Source: Streptomyces flaveolus | GTDB lineage: Bacteria; Actinomycetota; Actinomycetes; Streptomycetales; Streptomycetaceae | DNA length: 64,000 bases | Direction of reading: 5' to 3' | NCBI RefSeq assembly: GCF_014648815.1 | Contig: NZ_BMRV01000003.1 | Coordinates: 124,001-188,000, forward strand | In this document: positions 16,713 through 25,561 of the stretch, in pieces | Position numbering within the stretch: the first letter of the stretch is position 1 | Layout: each line of letters begins with the position of its first letter | Translations under genes and position numbers: made by a program | Notes under the pieces: generated by a model | Databases searched by the model: none | What the model was told of the DNA's origin: nothing | What the model saw: only the letters and a program-made list of their open reading frames with translations

Positions 16713-17678
16713 TCAGTCCCCCGGCCCCGGATCCGGCCGCACCGGCGCCCGCAGGCCCGCCCGGGCCGCTTCCAGCTGGGCGGCGAACGCGATGCCGAGG
16801 AAGAGCGCCACCGCGGTCAGGTTGGCCCACAGCAGCAGCGCGATGAACGCGGTCAGCGGACCGTAGACGGCACCGAACGCGCCGCTGCGCCCGACGTACA
16901 GCGCGAGCAGCCACGTCGCGCAGACCCACAGCACCAGGTGGACCGCGGAGCCGAAGGCCAGCCAGGTGTAGCCCGGCTGGTCGCGCCGCGGCGACCAGCG
17001 CAGGATCACCGCGGAGGCGACCCAGGCCAGCAGCAGCCCCGCGGGCACCTCGAGCGCGCCCCACCAGCCGGCGCCGCCGCCCGCGCCGCCGACCGACTCC
17101 GCCACCGCGTCCCCGACGGCCTCACCGGCGACGAGCACCAGGAACCCCAGCACCATCGGCAGCCCGGCGGTGAGCGCCAGGACCAGCGCCCTGCCGTACT
17201 TCCGGGGGAACGGCCGGTCCCGCTCGATGCCGTAGATGCGGTTGGCGCCCCGTTCGATCTGGCCCATGGCCGACGCCAGGTTCAGCAGCGCGAACCCCAT
17301 GCCCAGCCACAGCGCGAGCGTGCTCCAGGCGTCGCTGTCGGCGCTGCGCCGGGTGCCCTCGAACGCCTTCTCCACGACCTCCGCACTGGCACCCGGAACG
17401 ATCCGGCCGAGTGTGAGCTCGACGACCCGGCCCACGCCCTCCGTGTGCACCGACGTCGCGAGGCCCACCAGCACGACGGTGAACGGCACCAGGCCGAGGA
17501 CCACCTGGAAGGCGAGGGCCCGGGCGTTGGTGAAGCCGTCCGCGTAGCGGAACCGGGCGAAGGAGTCGGTCAGCAGCCGCAGGCCGCCGTACCGTCTCAG
17601 CGCGGTCAGGGCTTCGTCGCCGGAGAGCTCGTCCCCGATCATGTCCCGCGTCTGCGGCACGTGCACGGCGGTTCCCAC
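16713..17678 (-). CDS. YihY/BrkB-family inner membrane protein
   Basis: 321 residues with six hydrophobic helices. The family motifs are FTNARALAFQVVLGLVPFTV near the N-terminus, ALWLGMGFALLNLASAMGQIERGANRIYGIERDRPFPR in the middle (split over residues 130-175), and YGPLTAFIALLLWANLTA near the end. The function of the family is unresolved; the old RNase BN name is wrong. Start GTG 17678 follows GAGGAG at good spacing, although the frame is open to 17894. The 294 bp upstream (17679-17972) contain no gene I can recognise. Confidence 0.85.
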   Translation of the reverse strand: MGTAVHVPQTRDMIGDELSGDEALTALRRYGGLRLLTDSFARFRYADGFTNARALAFQVVLGLVPFTVVLVGLATSVHTEGVGRVVELTLGRIVPGASAEVVEKAFEGTRRSADSDAWSTLALWLGMGFALLNLASAMGQIERGANRIYGIERDRPFPRKYGRALVLALTAGLPMVLGFLVLVAGEAVGDAVAESVGGAGGGAGWWGALEVPAGLLLAWVASAVILRWSPRRDQPGYTWLAFGSAVHLVLWVCATWLLALYVGRSGAFGAVYGPLTAFIALLLWANLTAVALFLGIAFAAQLEAARAGLRAPVRPDPGPGD

Positions 17679-17972
17679 GGTCGGCTGCTCCTCGGGTCGG
17701 GACGGGCGGGGTCTTCCCCCGTCCGGATGCCCCGTGAACGCGCGGAGCTGCGCCGAGCGGACGACCGACCTCGCCCCCCACGGGGGAGGGGGCCCCACCG
17801 ACCGGTCCCGCAGGGGTGGCGGGAGCGGCGCGAGGGCGGCCCCGGGCGTATCGGCGTACGGAACGTCCGGGACCGCCCGTCGGCTCCCCCGCAACTGGTT
17901 GCCCCGGTCCCGTCACGCGGAAACGGGGCCCGGCGGTCACCGGCGCAAGTGCACGCCCACGGGTTACCCCGG

Positions 17973-19343
17973 TCAACCCGATGCGACCACCGCGGCCCGG
18001 TCCGCCGGCCGGTCCCGGCCGCCGACGGGGCCGACGGCGGCGGGGCGCGGCAGCCCGTAATGCTCCCGCAGCGTGGTGCCCTCGTACGCGGTGCGGAACA
18101 GCCCGCGCGCCCGCAGGAGCGGCACCACCTGGTCGGCGAAGAGGTCGAAGCCGCCGGGCAGCCAGGGCGGCATGATGTTGAAGCCGTCGGCCGCTCCGTG
18201 CTCGAACCACTCCTGGATCTCGTCGGCGACCTGCTCCGGCGTCCCGGCGACCACGCGGTGCCCGCGGGCACCCGCGAGACGGTGCAGGAGCTGGCGGACC
18301 GTCGGCTGCTCGCGGTCGACGATGTCGAGGACGAGACGGAAGCGGCTGCCGTTGCCGCGCTCGCCCCGGGTCTCTATGAGCCGGCGCGGTACGGGGCCGT
18401 CCAGTTGGTCCTCGCTCAGTTCCAGCCCCAGCAGCCGCTGCAGCAACTGGAGCGAGTACGCGGGCTGCGTCAGGTCGTTGAACTCCTCGTGCAGGGCGCG
18501 GGCCTCCGCCTCCGTCGAGCCGATGAAGGGGCTGATGCCGGGCAGCACGATCACCTGGTCCGGGTCACGGCCGAGCGCCGTCGCCCGCGCCTTGAGGTCG
18601 GCGTAGAACTCCTGCCCGCTGCGCAGCGTCTGATGGGCCGTGAACACCGCCTCGGCGTACGCGGCGGCGAAGGAGCGGCCGTCCGCGGAGGAACCGGCCT
18701 GGACCTGGACCGGGCGGCCCTGCGGGGAGCGGGGCAGGTTCAGCGGTCCGCGGACCTTCAGATGGCGGCCCGTGTGGTTGATCTCGTGGATGCGGTCGGT
18801 GTCGGCGAACAGGCCGCTCTTCTGGTCGGCGACCAGGGCCTCGTCCTCCCAGCTGTCCCACAGCTTCGTCACCACGTCCACGAACTCCCGTGCGCGGTCG
18901 TACCGGTCGGCGTGGACCGGGTGCTCGTCGAGGCCGAAGTTCCCGGCCGCCTGCGGTGCGCCGGTGGTGACGATGTTCCAGCCGGCCCGGCCCCCGCTGA
19001 GATGGTCCAGCGACGAGAAGAGACGGGCCAGGTTGTAGGGCTCGAAGTAGGTGGTCGAGGCGGTGGCGATCAGCCCGATGCGCTCGGTGGCCGCGGCGAC
19101 GGCCGACAGCCAGGTGAACGGCTCCAGCCGGAAGCGGCTGGCGTAGCGCACGTTGTCGGCCAGGGACGGGCCGTCCGCGAAGAACACGGCGTCGAACGCG
19201 GCCCGTTCGGCCCGGCGGGCGAGGTCCTGGTAGAAGCCGATGTCCAGCAGGCGCCCGGGATCGGTGCCGTGGTGACGCCAGGCGGCCTCGTGGTGCCCGC
19301 CCGGATAGACGAACAGGTTCAGATGCAGTTTCCGGGCACTCAT
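17973..19343 (-). CDS. LLM-class FMN-dependent monooxygenase (NtaA/SnaA/DszA type)
   Basis: 456 residues, the standard size of this subfamily. Landmarks: LHLNLFVYPGGHHEAAWR at the N-terminus, FDAVFFADGP, TWLSAVAAATERIGLIATAS, GRAGWNIVTTGAPQAAGNFG, VQVQAGSSADGRSFAA and the C-terminal GFNIMPPWLPGGFD. These enzymes use FMNH2 from a separate reductase to oxidise sulfur or nitrogen compounds (dibenzothiophene sulfone, nitrilotriacetate, sulfonates). The start overlaps the stop of the ABC ATPase by 4 bp, so it is the last gene of an Ssu-like operon. The context favours desulfonation or desulfurisation of an imported organosulfur compound. Confidence 0.88.
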   Translation of the reverse strand: MSARKLHLNLFVYPGGHHEAAWRHHGTDPGRLLDIGFYQDLARRAERAAFDAVFFADGPSLADNVRYASRFRLEPFTWLSAVAAATERIGLIATASTTYFEPYNLARLFSSLDHLSGGRAGWNIVTTGAPQAAGNFGLDEHPVHADRYDRAREFVDVVTKLWDSWEDEALVADQKSGLFADTDRIHEINHTGRHLKVRGPLNLPRSPQGRPVQVQAGSSADGRSFAAAYAEAVFTAHQTLRSGQEFYADLKARATALGRDPDQVIVLPGISPFIGSTEAEARALHEEFNDLTQPAYSLQLLQRLLGLELSEDQLDGPVPRRLIETRGERGNGSRFRLVLDIVDREQPTVRQLLHRLAGARGHRVVAGTPEQVADEIQEWFEHGAADGFNIMPPWLPGGFDLFADQVVPLLRARGLFRTAYEGTTLREHYGLPRPAAVGPVGGRDRPADRAAVVASG

Positions 19344-20095
19344 GCCGCGCTCTCCTCCTCGACGTCCACTCCCAGCCGGGTGAGCAGCCGGCCGCGCAGG
19401 GCCGCGTACTCGGTGCTGCCGTGGCGGCGGGGTGCCGGGAGATCCACGGACAGGTCGGCCGCGATCCGGCCGCGGTCGAGCACCACGACCCGGTCCGCGA
19501 GCGCGATGGCCTCGTCGACGTCGTGCGTGACGAGGAGCACGGCCGGCCGGTGCCGCTCGCACAGGCGCCGCAGCAGGGTGTGCATCCTGATCCGGGTCAG
19601 CGCGTCCAGGGCGCCGAACGGCTCGTCCGCCAGCAGCAGTCGGGGTTCGCGTACGAGTGAGCGCGCCAGCGAGACCCGCTGCTGCTCGCCCCCGGACAGC
19701 TCCACCGGCCACGCGCGTTCGCGCCCCGCGAGCCCCACCTCGGCGAGGGCGTCCCTGCCCCGCGTCTCGGCGAAGGGCCCGTCCAGGCCGAGGACGACAT
19801 TGTCGAGCAGCCGCTTCCAGGGCAGCAGCCGGGCGTCCTGGAAGACGACGGAGACATGGTCCGGCCGGGTGAGGCCGCCGCTGCCGGCCACCTCGTGGTC
19901 CAGCCCGGCCAGTGCCCTCAGCAGGGTGCTCTTGCCGGAGCCGCTGCGGCCGAGCAGCGCCACGAACTCGCCCGGCGCGATGGACAGGTCGAGCCCGTCC
20001 AGCACGCGGCGTTCGCCGAAGGAACGCACCAGGTTCTCGATGCGGACCGCCGTCCGGCCCTCGGTCCGGTTCAGCCCGCCAGGGTGCGTCGCCAC
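19340..20095 (-). CDS. Aliphatic-sulfonate-type ABC transporter ATP-binding protein
   Basis: 251 residues with a full ATPase: Walker A LLGRSGSGKSTLL, Q-loop VVFQDARLLPW (the LLPW form is typical of nitrate/sulfonate/taurine ATPases), signature LSGGEQQRVSLARSLV, Walker B LLLADEPFGALDALTR and H-loop LLVTHDVDEA. GTG 20095 starts 25 bp inside the permease gene, which shows tight coupling. With the permease and binding protein it forms an SsuABC-like importer. Confidence 0.9.
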   Translation of the reverse strand: MATHPGGLNRTEGRTAVRIENLVRSFGERRVLDGLDLSIAPGEFVALLGRSGSGKSTLLRALAGLDHEVAGSGGLTRPDHVSVVFQDARLLPWKRLLDNVVLGLDGPFAETRGRDALAEVGLAGRERAWPVELSGGEQQRVSLARSLVREPRLLLADEPFGALDALTRIRMHTLLRRLCERHRPAVLLVTHDVDEAIALADRVVVLDRGRIAADLSVDLPAPRRHGSTEYAALRGRLLTRLGVDVEEESAA

Positions 20096-20925
20096 GACAG
20101 GGCCCTCCTCTCCACGAGTCGTACGAGGGCATCGGAGAGGAGACCGAGCAGGCCGTACACGACGAGTCCGACGAGGATCACGTCGGTCTGCCCGTACGTC
20201 CGCGCGAGCTCCATCATGTAGCCGATGCCGCTGGTGGCGTTGACCTGTTCCACGACCACCAGGGCGAGCCACGCGGCGGTCACCGCGAAGCGCATGCCGA
20301 GCAGGAACCCGGGCAGGGCGCCGGGCAGGACGACGTGGCGCACGAAGGCGAGCCGGCCCAGCCGCACGGTCTCGGCGAGTTCGGCGTAGCGGCTGTCGAT
20401 GGTGCGCAGCCCGTTGTGCGTGTGGATGTAGACCGGCACGAACACGCCGAGCGCGATCGTGACGACCTTCATCGTCTCGCCGATGCCGAACCAGAGGATC
20501 AGCAGCGGTATCAACGCCAGCGAGGGGATGGCCCGCTTGATCTGCACCGGGCCGTCGATCACGGCCTCGCCGATCCGGCTGAGCCCGGCGACGAGGGCGA
20601 GCAGCAGCCCGCTCACCACGCCGAAGAACAGCCCGAGGAAAGCCCGCTGGGCGGAGGTGGCCAGGTGGGACTGGAGCTTGCCGTTGTCGATCAGGTCGCC
20701 GGCGGTGCCCGCGATGGTCCACGGCGCGGGCAGGCTGCGGACGTCGATGACGCCGAGGCCGGTGCCCGCCGCCCAGAGCGCGAGCAGCAGCGCCGGGCCG
20801 ATCGCCCACCCGTAGGGCACTGGCCGGCCGGGACCCAGGCGCCTGCGGCGCGGCCGGCGCGGGACGGGGGCCGCCGAGGCGGTCGCCGCCGGCGGTGCCT
20901 TCTTGTCGAGGGCCGTGGTGCTCAT
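20071..20925 (-). CDS. Sulfonate/nitrate/taurine-type ABC transporter permease
   Basis: 284 residues with a cytoplasmic basic N-terminus and about six membrane helices. The BPD_transp_1 core contains the EAA-type loop (ELAETVRLGRLAFVRHVVLPGALPGFLLGMR, roughly residues 175-205). The family is the SsuC/TauC type. It overlaps the upstream binding-protein gene by 4 bp and the ATPase gene by 25 bp. The N-terminal Ala/Pro-rich stretch before the first helix is longer than usual. Confidence 0.9.
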   Translation of the reverse strand: MSTTALDKKAPPAATASAAPVPRRPRRRRLGPGRPVPYGWAIGPALLLALWAAGTGLGVIDVRSLPAPWTIAGTAGDLIDNGKLQSHLATSAQRAFLGLFFGVVSGLLLALVAGLSRIGEAVIDGPVQIKRAIPSLALIPLLILWFGIGETMKVVTIALGVFVPVYIHTHNGLRTIDSRYAELAETVRLGRLAFVRHVVLPGALPGFLLGMRFAVTAAWLALVVVEQVNATSGIGYMMELARTYGQTDVILVGLVVYGLLGLLSDALVRLVERRALSWRRTLAG

Positions 20926-22022
20926 GACGGCGTCCCTTCGTCGGTGCGAGTCAGGCCGGCGATCGCGTCGGCGGCCACCCGCTCGTAGCGGCGGTCGAAG
21001 AGGAGGTCCGCCTCGAAGGGCTCGCGGTCCTGCTCCTTGGCCAGCAGGTCGATGGTCTGCTGCTGACGGCGGACGGCGTCGGTCCAGTCCGCGGGGATGT
21101 CCGGGTGGCCGGCCCGCCGCACCAGGTACTCGCCGTCCTCACGGCTCAGGCCCTGGTCCTCGACGTAATAGCCCGCGACCCACTCCGCGGGGTGGGTGTC
21201 GACCCAGATCTGGGCCCGCGCCCAGAACGTGACGAGTTCCCTGACCGCAGCCGACTTCTGCGGGTCGGCGACGGACTCGGTGAGCGCCCACAGATGCGCC
21301 GGGTCGTCCCGGAGCCCGTGCTTGACGGTCGTGGCGCCCTCCTTGCCGTAACGGGACAGGTAGCGCTTGATGTTGACGTCCGCGATGGGGGCGGCGTCCA
21401 CCTGCCGGTTGCCGAGGGCCGTGGGATAGACGTCACCGGTGCTCGCGAGTTCGACGAGTTCGACGTCTCGCCGGCCGAGGCCCGCCTTCTGCAGGATGCG
21501 CAGGACCAGCGCGCCCTGGGCCTGTCCCGGACTGTAGGCGATCTTCTTCCCGCGCAGGTCCGCGAGCGTGCGGATACCGGCGCCGGGTGCGATGCCGAGT
21601 TCGTAGATCGGGTTCTCGAGCGGGTTCTCGCGGAACTTCGCCGCCACCAGTTTGGTGTCGAGGCCCGTCCAGTGGGCGTTGATCGACGGGATGTCCGCGG
21701 CCGAGCAGATGTCCAGGGCGTCGGCGCGGAACGCCTCGGAGCACTGGGGGCCGCCGCTGATGTTGGCCCACTTCACCTTGAAGGGCAGCTTGTCGATCTG
21801 CCCCGACAGTTCGAGTGCCACCTTGAGGTCCGGTGCGCCGACGGTGAGGGTGGTGTCACGGGACACCGTGGCCGGTATCGCCTCGCCGGAGACGTCCTTG
21901 CTGCCTGCGGTGGTCTGCGCCGGGTTCACGCAGGAGGCGAGGGCGAGGGAGACGGTCAGCGTCAGCGCGGCGAGGGCACTCGGCCGCCGGAATCCGGGCA
22001 GGGGTGTGCGAGGGGTCATCAT
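20922..22022 (-). CDS. ABC transporter substrate-binding lipoprotein (NMT1/SsuA-like)
   Basis: About 366 residues. A signal sequence ends in the lipobox LALASC, so the mature Cys is lipid-anchored outside the membrane. The mature part is a periplasmic-binding-protein type 2 fold: ALELSGQIDKLPFKVKWANI, DICSAADIPSINAHWTG, LADLRGKKIAYSPGQAQGAL, DVELVELASTGDVYPTALG. Such proteins deliver alkanesulfonates, taurine or nitrate. Three start codons lie close together (GTG 22031, ATG 22022, ATG 22019); GAAGG just upstream favours one of the two ATGs. It is the first gene of the four-gene operon that ends with the LLM monooxygenase. Confidence 0.88.
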   Translation of the reverse strand: MMTPRTPLPGFRRPSALAALTLTVSLALASCVNPAQTTAGSKDVSGEAIPATVSRDTTLTVGAPDLKVALELSGQIDKLPFKVKWANISGGPQCSEAFRADALDICSAADIPSINAHWTGLDTKLVAAKFRENPLENPIYELGIAPGAGIRTLADLRGKKIAYSPGQAQGALVLRILQKAGLGRRDVELVELASTGDVYPTALGNRQVDAAPIADVNIKRYLSRYGKEGATTVKHGLRDDPAHLWALTESVADPQKSAAVRELVTFWARAQIWVDTHPAEWVAGYYVEDQGLSREDGEYLVRRAGHPDIPADWTDAVRRQQQTIDLLAKEQDREPFEADLLFDRRYERVAADAIAGLTRTDEGTPS

Positions 22023-22284
22023 GGCCTTCACAGAGAAGAGAAAGCGCCCTGGGGAGAGAAGGGCGGGACGCCGATGCGGTGGGAGCGCATACGGACGGCG
22101 GGCAGTGGGGCGGTGGAGCTCAGCTACACACCGCGGTGGCGACGCGCATCAGATCGATGGCCCGCCTCTTCCGGAACTGCCGGGATTTCCGCATGCGCCG
22201 GACGTTATCGACGCCTCGAAAACGGGGTCAAGGCCCCTCGGCCCGATCCCCCGTCACTGCAATGACCCGTTCGTCGGTGCGCCA
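22023..22284. other. Intergenic region upstream of the ssu-like operon
   Basis: Together with the hairpin that follows, this makes a gene-free gap of 309 bp between the binding-protein gene and the upstream ABC ATPase, both on the minus strand. It must hold the promoter of the organosulfur operon. I see no riboswitch, no open frame with codon bias on either strand, and no clear operator. Confidence 0.5.
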
Positions 22285-22315
22285 CGTTGCGGAAACACGT
22301 CGTGCTTCCGCAACG
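22285..22315 (-). terminator. Long hairpin downstream of the lone ABC ATPase
   Basis: CGTTGCGGAA pairs perfectly with TTCCGCAACG, and the 11-nt interior holds a second small stem (CACG-T-CGTG), so the whole structure is an extended nested hairpin. It begins 17 bp after the stop of the minus-strand ATPase gene and separates it from the ssu-like operon. Termination is the simplest role; a regulatory role in the next promoter is possible. Confidence 0.65.
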
Positions 22316-22331
22316 GGCGACGCGTCCGTTG

Positions 22332-23168
22332 CTATGCGTGGGCCCGCCGGCCCGAATAGGCCGACCAGCGCCCGTCGCGCCGGGTGACCGTGATGTCACG
22401 GCCGAAGCAGGCGGTCAGCAGGGGATCGGTCAGCACTCCACGCACCGGCCCCCGGGACAGGATGCGGCCCTCCCGCAGCAGCAGGGCGTGGCTGACCGCC
22501 GGGAACAGCTCCTCCAGATGATGGGTGACCGTCACGGTGGCCAGGTGCGGGCGCCCCTCGGCCAGCTGGTGCATGGCCTCCACGAGGTCCTCGCGGGAGG
22601 GCAGGTCCAGCGCGTTGAACGGCTCGTCCAGGAGCAGCAGCGCCGGATCGGCCATCAGCGCCCGGGCGATCAGGATGCGCGCCCGCTGCCCGCCGGAGCA
22701 GACACCGTACGGCCGGTCCGCCAGTTCCTTGATGCCCAGCTCCGTCAGCAGGTCGTGGGCGCGGAGCCGCACCTCGTCGCCGTACGTCCGCCACAACGGC
22801 TGCACCGTGCCGCTGTGCCCGGTGAGCACGACCGTGTGCGCGCTGAGGTCCTGCGGCACCCGCTGGGCCGAGGTGACGTGGCCGATGCGGGCCCTCAGCT
22901 CCCGCACGTCCACCCGGCCGAGCCGGCTGCCCAGCACCTCCACGCTTCCGGTCGTGGGGTGCATCAGGGCGCCGAGCAGCCGCAGCAGGGTGGTCTTCCC
23001 GGCCCCGTTGGCCCCCAGCAGCGCCCAGTGCTCTCCCGGCCGGACCGTCCAGTCGATCCCGTCGAGGATCAGCTGGTCCGTCGTGTGGCGGCGTACGCTC
23101 ACGTCCTCGAGGAGGAGCACGGCCGCCTCGGGACCGTTCACCTGGGACTGCGCTGTCTGCCCGGCCAT
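22332..23168 (-). CDS. Stand-alone ABC ATPase (ModF/YlmA-like)
   Basis: 278 residues with Walker A LLGANGAGKTTLLRLLG, signature YGVCSGGQRARILIARAL, Walker B LLLLDEPFNALD and H-loop TVTHHLEEL. The spacing and the HHLEE H-loop are those of single-domain ModF/YlmA-type ATPases that occur without a permease. The physiological role is poorly defined. No permease or binding protein is adjacent. ATG 23168 follows AGGAGCTCCTG on the minus strand. Confidence 0.85.
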   Translation of the reverse strand: MAGQTAQSQVNGPEAAVLLLEDVSVRRHTTDQLILDGIDWTVRPGEHWALLGANGAGKTTLLRLLGALMHPTTGSVEVLGSRLGRVDVRELRARIGHVTSAQRVPQDLSAHTVVLTGHSGTVQPLWRTYGDEVRLRAHDLLTELGIKELADRPYGVCSGGQRARILIARALMADPALLLLDEPFNALDLPSREDLVEAMHQLAEGRPHLATVTVTHHLEELFPAVSHALLLREGRILSRGPVRGVLTDPLLTACFGRDITVTRRDGRWSAYSGRRAHA

Positions 23169-23261
23169 ACAGGAGCTCCTCCACTCGCGACGCCGTCGTT
23201 CACCTGCACGGTAGATGCATCCACCATGCTCCTGCCGGGGCGTCCGGTACCTGGACGCGGT

Positions 23262-23295
23262 CGCGCCCGCCCCCGGTGCGACGAGGGCGGGCGCG
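23262..23295 (-). terminator. GC-rich terminator after the serine protease
   Basis: CGCGCCCGCCC and its exact complement GGGCGGGCGCG are separated by a 12-nt loop. The structure starts 25 bp after the stop of the minus-strand protease gene. Confidence 0.7.
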
Positions 23296-23319
23296 GAACG
23301 CGAACGGGCGGGGGAGAGG

Positions 23320-24036
23320 TCAGACGCCCGCCACGGACTGGATCCAGGAGCGGTAGGCGGTCACGTTCGTGTACGCCGTCGTGGTCTGCCGGTCGCTGGT
23401 CGAGGCGACGCCGACCTGGACGCCGCCGGCCATCATCGGGCCGCCGGAGTCGCCGCCCGCGGTGATGCCGTCGACGGGACGCGCACAGATCGCCGAGCCG
23501 TAGTAGGCGTCGTAACAGCCGTTGGTCACGCTGACGTTGGCGACCTTCAGGTACGGGGACTGGCAGTTGATCTCCGAGCCGCACCGGGAGGTGGCGCCCC
23601 AGCCGTAGACCTGCACGGTCTGGCCCACCCGCACGGTGCCCGGCTGCCCGAGGCGCGCGTAGGAGGCGGAGACGGAACGGTCCAGCCGGACCAGGGCCAG
23701 GTCGGCCGAGGGGTGGGTGGTGGTCTGCACACCGTTCGCCACCGTGCCGCCGGACCGCTGGTCGAGGCTGCCGATGCGGAAGGCCAGTCCACCGCCGCCG
23801 ACGCAGTGCTTGGCGGTCAGGATCCAGTTGGCGGAGATGATGGTCGCGGTGCAGGTCTCGGCGCCGTTGGAGAACAGCCGGGCCGCCCAGGGGGCGTTCT
23901 GCGCGTAGCCGCCGCCGATGATCGGCTGGGGTCCGCCGGCGCCGGGCCGCTGCTCCGCGGCGGAGGCGCTCGGCGCGAGGGCGAGGACGGACAGCAGGAC
24001 GGCCAGGACGGCGGGGACGAGTCTGGTTATTCGCAA
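23320..24036 (-). CDS. Secreted trypsin-like serine protease (S1 family)
   Basis: 238 residues. A signal peptide (hydrophobic LVPAVLAVLLSVLALA, cleavage after ASA) and a short propeptide end just before the mature N-terminus IIGGGYAQNAPW, the usual S1 activation point. The triad is visible as His in WILTAKHC, Asp in ADLALVRLD and Ser in GDSGGPM. Paired Cys residues flank the active site. The start is taken as TTG 24036, preceded by GAGGAG at very short distance, because no ATG or GTG gives a complete signal peptide; ORF-only calling would extend it to 24123. Probably an extracellular nutrient or regulatory protease. Confidence 0.85.
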   Translation of the reverse strand: MRITRLVPAVLAVLLSVLALAPSASAAEQRPGAGGPQPIIGGGYAQNAPWAARLFSNGAETCTATIISANWILTAKHCVGGGGLAFRIGSLDQRSGGTVANGVQTTTHPSADLALVRLDRSVSASYARLGQPGTVRVGQTVQVYGWGATSRCGSEINCQSPYLKVANVSVTNGCYDAYYGSAICARPVDGITAGGDSGGPMMAGGVQVGVASTSDRQTTTAYTNVTAYRSWIQSVAGV

Positions 24037-24134
24037 GGCTCCTCGATTCCGACGACACGCGCCGCGGCGCGTGAGGTGTGTGGGGGCGGTCCAGCATTCC
24101 GGCCGGGGCGTCTTCGGCACCACTACCGGCTTTC

Positions 24135-24151
24135 CATAACGCGCCGTTATG
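24135..24151. promoter_or_regulatory. Palindrome in the divergent protease/kinase promoter region
   Basis: CATAACG and CGTTATG flank a 3-nt spacer. It lies about 100 bp upstream of the protease start and about 120 bp upstream of the histidine kinase start. Given its AT-rich arms in very GC-rich DNA it is a plausible operator or promoter element. Confidence 0.4.
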
Positions 24152-24271
24152 CCGCGGGACTCGGTGGACGGGAAAGGTGGTGGGGCAGGCCCGGGGTGGG
24201 GCAGGCACTACCCCCGCCGCACCCCCTGGACCGATGGCCGCCGCCGGGGCGGACCTCATACCGTGAGCCGC

Positions 24272-25561
24272 ATGCATCCTCGCAACGTGTGGCAGGCCAT
24301 GTCCCGGCCCGGCTTCCTGCTGTCCCCGTGGCCGTGGCGCGCGGCCGGGTACCTGCTCACCGGTGTGCCGGCGGGCGTCGCCGCTCTCGTGGGCATCGTG
24401 ACCACGGCGGTGCTCGGCGCCGTCCTCTCCCTCGTGCTGGTGGGCCTGCCGCTGCTGCTGCTGACCGCCCTCGCCGGCCTGCCCGTGGCCCGCGTCGAGC
24501 GCCGCCGGCTGCGCCTGGTCGACGCCGGGCCCGCGCCGGACCCGCACCGCACGGGCACGGGCCGGGGACCGTGGGCGTGGCTGACGACGCGGCTGCGGGA
24601 ACAGGCGACCTGGCAGGAGCTCGGCCACGCCCTGCTGTTCGCGGTACTGCTGTGGCCCCTGGACGCCCTCGTGCTCACCGTCGCGCTGCTCTTGCCCCTG
24701 TCCATGGCCGCCACCCCACTGCTCATGGCCACGGTCGGGGACGGCGAGGAGGCGAAGGTGCTCAAGCAGTGGACGGTCACCACCTGGCCGGCCGCCTGCG
24801 GGTTCGCCCTGCTCGGGCTGGTCCTGCTGGCCCTGGGCGCCTACGTCCTGGCCGCGGCGGCCGGCGCCCGGGCCGAGCTGACCCGGCTGCTGATCGCCCC
24901 GCGCGGCGGCGGCCTGGACGCCAAGGTGGTCGAACTGACCCGTTCCCGCGTGCGGTTGGTGGACGCCTTCGAGGCGGAACGCCGGCGCATCGAACGCGAC
25001 CTGCACGACGGGGCCCAGCAACGCCTGGTCGCGCTGACGATGACCCTCGGCCTCGCCCGCCTGGACGTCCCGCCCGGCCCGCTCGCCGACCAGCTCGCCA
25101 AGGCCCACCGGGAGGCGGGCCGGGCCCTGGAGGAGCTGCGCGAACTCATCCACGGCATCCACCCCAAGGTCCTCGCCGACTTCGGTCTCGAGGCGGCCGT
25201 CGCCGACGCCGCCGACCGCTCCGCCGTCCCGGTCGACCTCGACCTGGAGCTGCCCGGACGGCTGCCGCAGGCCGTGGAGGCAGCGGCCTACTTCGTGGTG
25301 TGCGAGGCCCTCGCCAACGTCGCCCGGCACAGCGGGGCGAGCCGGGCGGAGGTGCGCGGCCGGCACCGCGGTGGGCGGCTGTTCCTCGACGTAGCGGACG
25401 ACGGGCGGGGCGGCGCCCGGGCGGGGGAGGGCAGTGGGCTGACCGGGCTAGCGGACCGGGTGTCGGTGCTCGATGGCAGACTCTCCCTGTCCAGCCCGCC
25501 GGGCGGACCGACCCTGCTGCGTGTGGAGATGCCGTGCGAGTGGACCGAGCGCTGCGCGTAG
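24272..25561 (+). CDS. Two-component sensor histidine kinase (HisKA_3)
   Basis: 429 residues. There are four or more membrane helices in two blocks (about residues 25-85 and 125-205), then the HisKA_3 box EAERRRIERDLHDGAQQRL with the phospho-acceptor His. The HATPase domain follows (CEALANVARHSGAS, DVADDGRGGAR, GLTGLADRVSVLDGRL). The duplicated hydrophobic N-terminal sensor block is typical of streptomycete kinases of the LiaS/DesK class. ATG 24272 or GTG 24263 can start it. The response regulator begins inside its end. Confidence 0.88.
   Translation: MHPRNVWQAMSRPGFLLSPWPWRAAGYLLTGVPAGVAALVGIVTTAVLGAVLSLVLVGLPLLLLTALAGLPVARVERRRLRLVDAGPAPDPHRTGTGRGPWAWLTTRLREQATWQELGHALLFAVLLWPLDALVLTVALLLPLSMAATPLLMATVGDGEEAKVLKQWTVTTWPAACGFALLGLVLLALGAYVLAAAAGARAELTRLLIAPRGGGLDAKVVELTRSRVRLVDAFEAERRRIERDLHDGAQQRLVALTMTLGLARLDVPPGPLADQLAKAHREAGRALEELRELIHGIHPKVLADFGLEAAVADAADRSAVPVDLDLELPGRLPQAVEAAAYFVVCEALANVARHSGASRAEVRGRHRGGRLFLDVADDGRGGARAGEGSGLTGLADRVSVLDGRLSLSSPPGGPTLLRVEMPCEWTERCA

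Noticed and set aside
16938..20243. A 1101-codon plus-strand open frame
   Set aside because: It is a GC-bias shadow of the BrkB, LLM monooxygenase and ABC ATPase genes on the minus strand, and its translation is low-complexity.
23215..25533. A 770-residue N-terminal extension of the second response regulator
   Set aside because: It runs antisense to the protease and out of frame over the kinase. GTG 25534 with GGAG at 5 bp gives a standard-length regulator.
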